From positions 1-7,028 of the forward strand of contig CAKMYR010000060.1 in the NCBI GenBank assembly GCA_929200175.1: DNA of 7,028 nucleotides. The letters are read 5' to 3'. The number at the start of each line of letters is the position of its first letter. Within the stretch, counting starts at the first letter, position 1. The notes beneath the pieces are model-generated. The model saw only the letters and a program-made list of their open reading frames with translations. It had not been told where the DNA came from and ran no database searches. Positions 1 through 6,028 of the stretch are shown here, piece by piece. The stretch is from an uncultured Gammaproteobacteria bacterium. GTDB lineage: Bacteria; Pseudomonadota; Gammaproteobacteria; PS1; Pseudothioglobaceae. A program made the position numbers and the translations under genes.

Positions 1-227
1 AAAAAGACAAAGAGCCAGCTAGAATTATAGGTGGTTTATTAGGCGCTATTGTAGGCAAATCTATTGAGAAAAAATCTACCGAAAGTGTTGGCTTTGAATT
101 CTTAGTCAAACTAGATAGTGGAGAAATTAAATCATTTGTACAAAACTCTAGTCAAGGACTTATTGTAGGCGACAATGTTTATGTTATATATGGCGAAAAA
201 ACAGCGCGTTTAACACTTAAAAAATAA
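1..227 (+). CDS. Glycine-zipper (SlyB/PcP-like) envelope protein, C-terminal end only
   Basis: This is the last 74 codons of a gene that begins before the window; the frame is open from base 3 to the TAA at 225-227. The visible part starts with a glycine-rich segment (GGLLGAIVGK, about residues 10-19 of the fragment), followed by a short domain with an alternating hydrophobic pattern containing FLVKLDSGE and GLIVGDNVYV. This layout, a glycine zipper and then a small beta-rich tail, is what SlyB/PcP-type outer membrane lipoproteins show near their C-terminus, where the tail typically reads as LDNGE followed by GDRVRV. The lipoprotein signal peptide that would confirm the location is outside the window. 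Its stop lies only 9 bases before pheS and in the same reading frame, so it probably shares the pheS transcript. Family-level call only; the exact role, usually envelope integrity, is inference. Confidence 0.72.
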   Translation, partial: KDKEPARIIGGLLGAIVGKSIEKKSTESVGFEFLVKLDSGEIKSFVQNSSQGLIVGDNVYVIYGEKTARLTLKK

Positions 228-236
228 TTTGATAAT

Positions 237-1250
237 TTGATAGATGAAATTTTTGATAGAGCTAAAAAATCTATCACAAAATCAAGAAATTTAAAAGAGC
301 TTGACGACTTAAGAGTAAAATTCTTAGGTAAAAATGGTGAAATTAGCAATCTTTTAAAAAATCTAAATAAACTCCCAAAAACAAAGCGTTCAGAAGCAGG
401 AAAATCTTTAAACCAAACTAAAATTATTGTCGATAACCTAATAAAAGAAAGAAAGAAATATTTAGAAAAATTAGAATTAGAAAATTTATTATTAAAAGAA
501 TCAATTGACATTTCTTTACCCGGTCGTAATTTTGAAATAGGTGGCTTGCACCCAATTACTATAACTTTAAATCGTATCCAATCAATATTTGAAAAAAATA
601 ACTTTAGTGTTGAAATAGGCCCTGAAATAGAAAACGATTTTTATAATTTTGCTGCACTTAATATTCCTAGTCATCATCCAGCTCGTGGCATGCATGATAC
701 ATTTTATTTTGATTCAAAAACAGTACTAAGAACACATACTTCTCCTGTACAAATTCGTGCTATGAATAATAATACTCCTCCACTTAGTATTATTTCATTA
801 GGAAAAGTTTATCGCTGTGATTCTGATATTACTCATACTCCTATGTTTCATCAAATTGAAGGACTAGTAGTAGATAAAAATATTAATTTTTCTCAATTAA
901 AAGGATTGTTAATTGATTTTTTGCGTAGTTTTTTTCAAAACAATAATTTAGCTGTTAGATTTCGTCCTTCATATTTTCCATTTACAGAGCCTTCAGCTGA
1001 AGCTGATATTGAATGTGTTATTTGTAATGGTGATGGTTGTAGAGTATGCAAACAAACTGGATGGTTAGAAGTTTTAGGTTGTGGTATTGTTCATCCTAAT
1101 GTATTAAATGTAGTAGATATTGATGCCAAAGAATATACTGGCTTAGCTTTTGGTATGGGAATTGAAAGACTAGCTATGTTAAGTTATGGTGTTGATGATT
1201 TGCGTCTTTTTTTTGAAAATGATATTCGTTTTTTGAGGCAATTTAAATGA
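237..1250 (+). CDS. pheS: Phenylalanyl-tRNA synthetase alpha subunit (PheS)
   Basis: PheS is the catalytic alpha subunit of the alpha2-beta2 phenylalanyl-tRNA synthetase, which charges tRNA-Phe in the cytoplasm. The 337-residue product fits the family (327 in E. coli). An N-terminal coiled-coil (about 1-85) binds tRNA. The class II catalytic core follows, with SLPGR (93-97), GGLHP (102-106), HHPARGMHDTF (146-156), the motif-2 region RTHTSPVQIR (165-174), THTPMFHQ (199-206), FRPSYFPFTEPSAE (242-255) and motif 3 GMGIER (306-311). Ala304 in GLAFG corresponds to the alanine that limits the size of the amino-acid pocket (Ala294 in E. coli). A CxxC-x4-CxxC cluster (Cys260, 263, 268, 271) is present; E. 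coli lacks it but many bacteria have it. The start is TTG at 237: the upstream in-frame stop is 12 bases earlier and the first in-frame ATG is codon 152. No clear Shine-Dalgarno site precedes it. The gene overlaps pheT by 4 bases. Confidence 0.97.
   Translation: MIDEIFDRAKKSITKSRNLKELDDLRVKFLGKNGEISNLLKNLNKLPKTKRSEAGKSLNQTKIIVDNLIKERKKYLEKLELENLLLKESIDISLPGRNFEIGGLHPITITLNRIQSIFEKNNFSVEIGPEIENDFYNFAALNIPSHHPARGMHDTFYFDSKTVLRTHTSPVQIRAMNNNTPPLSIISLGKVYRCDSDITHTPMFHQIEGLVVDKNINFSQLKGLLIDFLRSFFQNNNLAVRFRPSYFPFTEPSAEADIECVICNGDGCRVCKQTGWLEVLGCGIVHPNVLNVVDIDAKEYTGLAFGMGIERLAMLSYGVDDLRLFFENDIRFLRQFK
1235..1238 (+). promoter_or_regulatory. Ribosome binding site of pheT
   Basis: GAGG lies 8 bases before the pheT ATG, inside the last codons of pheS. 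Together with the ATGA stop/start overlap at 1247-1250 it fixes the pheT start and suggests translational coupling, which would keep the two subunits at equal amounts. Confidence 0.7.
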
Positions 1251-3610
1251 AAATACCAATGTCATGGCTAAGGGAATTTGCCAATCCAAATGTAAGTGAT
1301 AAAAAACTTATTTCTTGTTTAACTATGACAGGATCTGAAGTAGAAGGAATCACATATCAAAATGAAAACTTTAAAAAAATAGTAGTAGGAAAAATAATTA
1401 CTTGTACATCAGATAAAAATTCTAATAAATTAAATATATGCACAATTGATGTAGGTGATAAGGAAAATTTATCTGTTGTTTGTGGAGCAAAAAATGTTAA
1501 GGCAAACATGTATGTTGCAGTAGCTAAAATTGGAGCTAAATTAGATAATGGCTTAAAAATTAAAAAAGCTAAATTTAATAATATAGAGTCTTTTGGGGTA
1601 ATTTGTTCAAAATCAGAATTAGGATTAGAAAATTTAAGTTCTGAAATTTTTGAACTAACAAATAATCCTTGTATTGGAGATAATATAGCTAATTATTTAA
1701 ATTTAAATGACAGCATAATTGATTTAAATATAACGCCTAATAGAGGTGATTGTTTTAGTATTTTAGGGATAGCAAGAGAAATTTGTGCTAATTATAATTT
1801 ATCATTAAAAATACCAAATTATATACAAAAATCTAATACTAAAGATAAAGTTAATTTAAGTATTAAAAATTCAAAATATTGCCCTAAATACTTAACTCTT
1901 ATAATAAAAAATATTGATAATTCAATTACAACACCTAAATGGATTACTGACAAATTAATAAAATGTGGAGAAAGACCGCATTCTTTAATTGTTGATATTA
2001 CTAATTTTGTAATGTTAGAATTAGGCCAGCCTATGCATGCTTTTGATTTATCTAAAATTGCTGGCAATATTACTGTTAGAATGGCAAAGTCTAAAGAAAA
2101 AATCCAATTATTAAATGAGCAAAATATTGAATTAAAAGAAGATACTTTAATTATTGCTGATGATAGCAATGCTCTTGCAATTGCGGGCATTATGGGCGGC
2201 ATTCAAAGCTCTGTACAAACTAATACTAAAGATATTTTATTAGAAAGTGCTTTTTTTAATCCTGTTATGATTGCTAACAAAGCTAGAAATTATAGCTTGC
2301 ACACTGAATCTTCATTGCGCTTTGAACGTGGAGTAGATTTTAATATAACTAAAATAGCTCTTTATCGTGCTGCAGAACTTATTATTAAAATTTGTGGTGG
2401 CAAAGTAGGGCAAATTAATGAATTTGAAGATAAATCATTTTTACCAAAATTAGAAAAAATTACTATTTATAAAAAAGAAATTAAAAGAATTTTAGGATTT
2501 GAATTAGATGATAAGTGGATTGAAGAAAAATTCAATAAACTTGAATTTAAAATCATAGAAAAATCTAAAGATTTTTGGAAAATTATTCCTCCAAGTTTTA
2601 GATTTGATATTCGCATTGATAGAGATTTAATAGAAGAATTAGCTAGACTTTATGGTTATGATAAATTACCTTTACAAAATTTATATTTACGCTCAAAAAT
2701 TAGCGCATATTCAAATTCTTTTATTGAAAAGAATACTATTTTACAAACCTTAGTTAATAATGGCTATCAAGAAGTAATTAACTATAGTTTTATTTCTCAA
2801 GAGCATCAATCATTGATTAGTGCTTTAGATAAAAAAATTATTATTAGTAATCCTATTTCAGAAAATATGTCTATTATGAGATCTTCGCTTTGGGCTGGTT
2901 TATTACAAAGCGTACATCATAATCAAAGACGAGGACATAATAATGCTAGATTTTTTGAATCTGGACTATGTTTTAAAGGTTTTGATCAAGAGCAACAGAT
3001 AGAAAAAATTGCTGGAATAATTACTGGTAACCGTTTTGATAACCAATGGTCTAGCAAAAGTAGAGAAGTGGATTTTTATGATATTAAAGCCGATGTTGAA
3101 ACATTACTATCTTTAACCAAAAAAGACTTTAGTTTTAGTCCAGACACTCATATTGCTTTACAAAAAGGACAAACTGCTCAAGTTTTTTTATCAGGCAAGG
3201 AAATAGGATGGATAGGCAAATTATCACCAGAATTAGAAAATAAATTTTCTGTAGCTAAAAGTTATTTATTTGAATTAGATTTAGCTAGCATACAGCAAAG
3301 AAAAATAGCTAAATATAGTAAATTTTCTGTTTATCAAAAAGTAACAAGAGATATTGCTTTGATTATTGATAAAAAAATAATGATTAGTGATTTAATAGAA
3401 AGTATTAAAAATTTAAAACAAGAGTATTTACTAGATATTAATTTGTTTGATATATATACTGGTAAAAATATCGAAAATAATAAAAAAAGTGTAGCTATTA
3501 GTTTAAGCTATCAATCAAATGATAAAACTTTAAGTGACGATATAATTAATGCTAAGGTATTAGAAATACTAAACTTTATGAAAACTAAATATTTAGCAAT
3601 CCAAAGATAA
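1247..3610 (+). CDS. pheT: Phenylalanyl-tRNA synthetase beta subunit (PheT)
   Basis: PheT is the large subunit of phenylalanyl-tRNA synthetase; it binds tRNA and removes mischarged Tyr-tRNA-Phe. At 787 residues it is full length (795 in E. coli). Domains in order: an N-terminal segment starting MKIPMSWLREF; the tRNA-binding OB-fold (about 40-150) with NKLNICTIDVG and GVICSKSELG; TPNRGDC (163-169); the B3/B4 editing domain (about 210-385) with LELGQPMHAFD (257-267), GIMGG (314-318) and LLESAFF (331-337); the B5 domain (about 403-478) ending in the RDLIEELARLYGYDKLP stretch; the catalytic-like core with RRGHNNARFFESG; and the C-terminal anticodon-binding domain (about 693-787) with VTRDIA. Editing residues known from E. 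coli (His261, Glu334, Thr354) are present as His264, Glu333 and Thr353, so proofreading should be intact. The start overlaps the pheS stop (ATGA) and has a good ribosome binding site; ihfA follows 4 bases after the stop. Confidence 0.98.
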   Translation: MKIPMSWLREFANPNVSDKKLISCLTMTGSEVEGITYQNENFKKIVVGKIITCTSDKNSNKLNICTIDVGDKENLSVVCGAKNVKANMYVAVAKIGAKLDNGLKIKKAKFNNIESFGVICSKSELGLENLSSEIFELTNNPCIGDNIANYLNLNDSIIDLNITPNRGDCFSILGIAREICANYNLSLKIPNYIQKSNTKDKVNLSIKNSKYCPKYLTLIIKNIDNSITTPKWITDKLIKCGERPHSLIVDITNFVMLELGQPMHAFDLSKIAGNITVRMAKSKEKIQLLNEQNIELKEDTLIIADDSNALAIAGIMGGIQSSVQTNTKDILLESAFFNPVMIANKARNYSLHTESSLRFERGVDFNITKIALYRAAELIIKICGGKVGQINEFEDKSFLPKLEKITIYKKEIKRILGFELDDKWIEEKFNKLEFKIIEKSKDFWKIIPPSFRFDIRIDRDLIEELARLYGYDKLPLQNLYLRSKISAYSNSFIEKNTILQTLVNNGYQEVINYSFISQEHQSLISALDKKIIISNPISENMSIMRSSLWAGLLQSVHHNQRRGHNNARFFESGLCFKGFDQEQQIEKIAGIITGNRFDNQWSSKSREVDFYDIKADVETLLSLTKKDFSFSPDTHIALQKGQTAQVFLSGKEIGWIGKLSPELENKFSVAKSYLFELDLASIQQRKIAKYSKFSVYQKVTRDIALIIDKKIMISDLIESIKNLKQEYLLDINLFDIYTGKNIENNKKSVAISLSYQSNDKTLSDDIINAKVLEILNFMKTKYLAIQR

Positions 3611-3614
3611 ATTT

Positions 3615-3902
3615 ATGACTATCACCAAAAAACATATTGCTAGTAAGCTCTCTAAAAAGATTAATAATAATGAAACCTTATATATTGTAGATGGTTTTTT
3701 TAATTCAATAAAACAAGCTCTTATCAATGGAGAAAATGTAAATATTTCTAGTTTTGGTAACTTTATAATTAATGAAAAATCAGCTAGAATTGGAAGAAAT
3801 CCAAAAACTGGCGAGAAGGCTGTTATTTGTGCAAGAAAAGTAGTTATTTTTAAAGCAGGACCTAAATTTAAAAAAATTATAAATAATAAAAATAAATTTT
3901 AA
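3615..3902 (+). CDS. ihfA: Integration host factor alpha subunit (IhfA)
   Basis: IhfA pairs with IhfB to form IHF, a nucleoid protein that bends DNA sharply at specific sites and assists transcription, recombination and replication. The 95-residue product has the HU/IHF fold: two N-terminal helices (about 3-40), SFGNF (46-50), the GRNPKTGE signature (60-67) whose Pro63 is the residue that intercalates into DNA, and the closing ARKVVIFKAG-type strand (73-82). The family could also be HU, but position directly after pheT is the classic gammaproteobacterial location of ihfA and the length and signature fit IHF-alpha (99 in E. coli). The ATG sits 4 bases after the pheT stop with only a weak AAAGA-type ribosome site, so translation may depend on coupling with pheT. 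The TAA at 3900-3902 touches the stop of the convergent permease gene. Whether the partner subunit gene exists cannot be seen here. Confidence 0.93.
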   Translation: MTITKKHIASKLSKKINNNETLYIVDGFFNSIKQALINGENVNISSFGNFIINEKSARIGRNPKTGEKAVICARKVVIFKAGPKFKKIINNKNKF

Positions 3903-3910
3903 TTATTTTT
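3888..3910. terminator. Possible bidirectional AT-only terminator between ihfA and the permease gene
   Basis: A perfect 8-base inverted repeat (AAAAATAA and TTATTTTT) flanks the 7-base loop ATTTTAA. The ihfA stop lies in the loop and the permease stop is at the edge of the right arm. On either strand the transcript would carry a stem whose 3' arm is itself U-rich. The stem has no G:C pair, so it is weak, and such repeats arise easily in AT-rich DNA. Its exact placement on a convergent junction is the main argument for function. Confidence 0.25.
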
Positions 3911-4973
3911 TAGCTATTGAATTAGAATATTTAATAGCATAAACATCAAAAATACTAATAGCCATAGCCGCTATAATAGGACCAATAAATAAACCTAAAA
4001 TACCAAACTGGATAATGCCGGCTAAAGTTGATAATACAGTCATTAAAGTATGATTTAATACACTAGATTGGTTGAAATTTTTTGTAATTTTTTTGATTAT
4101 AATAGGCCTAATTAAGTTATCAATAACAGTTCCAATAAGTATTGCTCCAAAGAATAAAATAATAAACATATTTAATATTTCACCTTGAGCATATAAATAC
4201 AAGCTAAGAGGTAACCAAATAATCAATCCGCCAAGTACAGGAATAAAACTAGCCATAGCCATAGCGATACCAAAATAAATTACAGGCAAACCAATTATCG
4301 CAATACCTATAGAAAAAACGACTCCTTGTAGAATCGCAATAATAAATACACTACTCACTAAAGTTATCGATAAATTTGAAAATTGATTAAATAAGACCTC
4401 GCATAATTTATCTTCTAGCGGAAATAATATTTTTATTCTATTTACTATATTTTTACCATCTAAATAAAAATAATATAATGAAAAAATAGTGATAATTAAA
4501 AAAATCACAAAGCTAGTAGATAAGGTAATAATACTTGTCAGTATCGCAATACAAAAATCTTTAACAGCATTTATTAAAGTTGCTAAATTATCATCAAAAA
4601 TATCCTTTATAGTATATTTAAATGAATCTGGAAATGGCAATCCATTTATAATTTGATTTAATATTTGTTTACTTTGCTCTATTTTAAAATCATTATTAAT
4701 ATTTTTTATTAACTCCGATATTTCAAATCCACTTATTAATAAAATATAGCTCAAAGGAAAGATAAATACAATAGCTACTATTATAGTAATTATTAATGCA
4801 GAATTAGTTTTTGAAAATTTTTCTTGTAATTTTGTGTATTGATCAAAAGTTGCAATAGATATTAAAAGTGATAAAAATAAAGCAGGAATGAAAGGAATAA
4901 ATAACCATACTATACCTACTATAGCAAATATAACTAATACTAATATAAAAATATTTTCATAAGGATTTTTCAT
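3903..4973 (-). CDS. AI-2E family membrane permease (PerM/TqsA-like)
   Basis: A 356-residue inner-membrane protein of the AI-2E (UPF0118/PerM) family, whose usual length is 340-360. Hydrophobic segments lie at about 8-40 (two, close together), 58-82, 140-170 and, in the C-terminal half, 203-232, 232-263, 268-283 and 310-342. Family hallmarks are visible: PFIPALFLS (27-35), YFYLDGK (168-174), FIPVLGG (243-249), IDNLIRPIII (284-293) and GLFIGPIIAAM (327-337). The family was named for proposed autoinducer-2 export by TqsA, but members have varied or unknown substrates, and some act as cation/proton antiporters, so the cargo here is unknown. It is the last gene of a three-gene run; its ATG overlaps the upstream stop by 4 bases (ATGA) and a strong GGAGGA site lies just before it. 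Its stop abuts the ihfA stop with no base between. Confidence 0.93.
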   Translation of the reverse strand: MKNPYENIFILVLVIFAIVGIVWLFIPFIPALFLSLLISIATFDQYTKLQEKFSKTNSALIITIIVAIVFIFPLSYILLISGFEISELIKNINNDFKIEQSKQILNQIINGLPFPDSFKYTIKDIFDDNLATLINAVKDFCIAILTSIITLSTSFVIFLIITIFSLYYFYLDGKNIVNRIKILFPLEDKLCEVLFNQFSNLSITLVSSVFIIAILQGVVFSIGIAIIGLPVIYFGIAMAMASFIPVLGGLIIWLPLSLYLYAQGEILNMFIILFFGAILIGTVIDNLIRPIIIKKITKNFNQSSVLNHTLMTVLSTLAGIIQFGILGLFIGPIIAAMAISIFDVYAIKYSNSIAKK

Positions 4974-5281
4974 AAATCCTCCATTTTTATAATTGAAAAA
5001 GCAATTTCTTCATAAGGATGACTATCTTTCATTGCCTTAATAACTTTTTTTATATTTTTTTCATCACACATCATTTCTACTTTATATTCTGTAATTTTTT
5101 CAATTTTATTTAAATTACCAATTGCAGGTTTAGCATTATTAATAGGTTTAAATTGACCAGTACCAATAGTTTGCCAACAACAATTTTGATAATTATTAAA
5201 ATTTCCAGCTCCAGTTACAAACATTGCATTTTTTACCTTTTCTAAGGATTCTTTGGGAACATAAAAACTAATTTGATACAT
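4970..5281 (-). CDS. Small stand-alone NIF3/YqfO C-terminal-domain protein
   Basis: A 103-residue protein matching the small domain that in some bacteria (YqfO type) is inserted in NIF3-like dinuclear-metal proteins, and that occurs alone in many Proteobacteria. It has the ferredoxin-like PII/CutA-type layout: a first strand MYQISFYVP, a helix, a conserved glycine turn GAGNFNNY (24-31), CCWQTIGTGQFKP (34-46), a strand near EYKVEM (65-70), a helix, and the HPYEE signature (88-92) before the last strand. The metal-ligand motifs of the main NIF3 domain are absent, as expected of the stand-alone form, so it should not be annotated as the full NIF3 metalloprotein. Function is unknown; ligand binding or a regulatory role is inference from the fold. 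The start has an AAGG site 8 bases upstream (5290-5293) and overlaps the end of the AlkD-like gene by 14 bases; its own stop overlaps the permease start. Confidence 0.87.
   Translation of the reverse strand: MYQISFYVPKESLEKVKNAMFVTGAGNFNNYQNCCWQTIGTGQFKPINNAKPAIGNLNKIEKITEYKVEMMCDEKNIKKVIKAMKDSHPYEEIAFSIIKMEDL
4977..4982 (-). promoter_or_regulatory. Ribosome binding site of the AI-2E permease gene
   Basis: On the - strand GGAGGA lies only 3 bases before the ATG, encoded within the last codons (Met-Glu-Asp) of the upstream NIF3-like gene. The match to the Shine-Dalgarno consensus is the strongest in the window but the spacing is shorter than usual. No better in-frame ATG lies nearby, so the start is kept. 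Confidence 0.6.
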
Positions 5282-5993
5282 AAAAATTACCTTTTAGATA
5301 ATTTAATCTTTGTTGTTTATCCATTTTCTCAATTGCATACCTTAAAGTTGTTCTAGGTAATTTTATATAATTTTCGCGCAAAAATGATTTTGTTATTTCG
5401 GCATTTTTTTTATAAATTTCTCTTAACATCCATCCAATTGCTTTATGAATAAGATCATGTTTATCATTAAGTAGTTGTTTTGCAATAGCTAAAGTAGTTT
5501 TAAATTCACCATTTTTTATAAAAGCAAATGTTGCTAAAATAGCTATACGTTTTTCCCATAAATTATTTGATTTTGAAAAATCAAATAGTAAATTTAGCTT
5601 ATTTTGATTATGATATATATAATCACCAATAATTTGTGGAGCAGTAAAATCTACTAAATCCCAATTATTTACTGATTTAATATTTGTTAAATAATAATCA
5701 AATATTTCTTTAGAATCTATTTTTTTATTTTTTTGATATTTATATACTATTATTATTAGAGCGCAAAATCTTATTTCATGAATTTCATCATTGATTAATT
5801 TATCTACTTGATTTAAATTAAAATCTTTATAAACTTGCTTTGCTATTTTGCGAATATCAGGTGTTGATACTCCTATAAATTTATCATGCGAAGAATAGCT
5901 ATCTTTGCCAGTTTTAAAAAAATACTCATTAGTTTTTTTGCGTTTGTCATTAGCAATATTTTTTAATTGCCTAATTACCTCATTTGCATCCAT
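5268..5993 (-). CDS. AlkD-like DNA alkylation repair protein (HEAT-like DNA glycosylase family)
   Basis: A 241-residue alpha-helical protein of the DNA alkylation repair family, whose studied member AlkD from Bacillus cereus removes cationic N3- and N7-alkyl purines. Conserved blocks, numbered from the ATG at 5993: KFIGVSTPDIRKIAK (38-52), NNWDLVDFTAP (109-119), NLWEKRIAI (144-152), HDLIHKAIGWMLRE (179-192) and LPRTTLRYAIEKM (212-224). The residues that line the active site of AlkD (Trp109, Asp113, Arg148, Trp187) appear to have counterparts in Trp111, Asp115, Arg149 and Trp188, so activity is plausible. I chose ATG 5993; a GTG at 6008 would add five residues (MLVYI) with no family match. Neither has a clear ribosome binding site. 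It is the first gene of a - strand run and diverges from the MoeB/ThiF-like gene. The exact substrate is unproven. Confidence 0.9.
   Translation of the reverse strand: MDANEVIRQLKNIANDKRKKTNEYFFKTGKDSYSSHDKFIGVSTPDIRKIAKQVYKDFNLNQVDKLINDEIHEIRFCALIIIVYKYQKNKKIDSKEIFDYYLTNIKSVNNWDLVDFTAPQIIGDYIYHNQNKLNLLFDFSKSNNLWEKRIAILATFAFIKNGEFKTTLAIAKQLLNDKHDLIHKAIGWMLREIYKKNAEITKSFLRENYIKLPRTTLRYAIEKMDKQQRLNYLKGNFYVSN
5290..5293 (-). promoter_or_regulatory. Ribosome binding site of the NIF3/YqfO-like gene
   Basis: On the - strand AAGG lies 8 bases before the ATG at 5281, inside the last codons of the AlkD-like gene. It supports this start despite the 14-base gene overlap. Confidence 0.5.
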
Positions 5994-6003
5994 AATGTAT
6001 ACT
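5975..6003 (+). promoter_or_regulatory. Candidate promoter of the MoeB/ThiF-like gene, inside the AlkD-like gene
   Basis: TTACCT (5975-5980) and TATACT (5998-6003) are separated by 17 bases, a standard sigma-70 spacing. The -10 element is good; the -35 element matches the consensus at only three positions. Transcription would begin near 6010, giving a leader of about 19 bases. The divergent gap is too small to hold promoters for both genes, so one within the start of the neighbouring gene is expected. AT-rich DNA yields many chance matches. Confidence 0.3.
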
Positions 6004-6028
6004 AACACATTTTTAAAATTTAATTATT

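Noticed and set aside
1..236. Phenylalanine leader peptide and attenuator before pheS
   Set aside because: The space is occupied by the end of another gene; there is no Phe-rich leader and no G:C stem followed by a T run.
179..511. Open reading frame of 110 codons on the - strand
   Set aside because: It lies opposite the start of pheS, has a low-complexity Phe/Ser/Leu-rich product typical of antisense to lysine-rich coding DNA, and resembles no family I know.
1819..2202. Open reading frame of 127 codons on the - strand
   Set aside because: It lies wholly opposite the conserved editing domain of pheT and has no recognisable motif; an AT-rich antisense shadow.
2306..2315. Serine (Ser355) at the PheT editing-site position that is Ala356 in E. 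coli, as a possible editing defect
   Set aside because: From memory, serine is common at this place in other gammaproteobacteria, for example Pseudomonas, and His264, Glu333 and Thr353 are all present.
3903..4973. Quorum-sensing (autoinducer-2) exporter
   Set aside because: The family name does not establish the substrate, and nothing else in the window relates to autoinducer-2.
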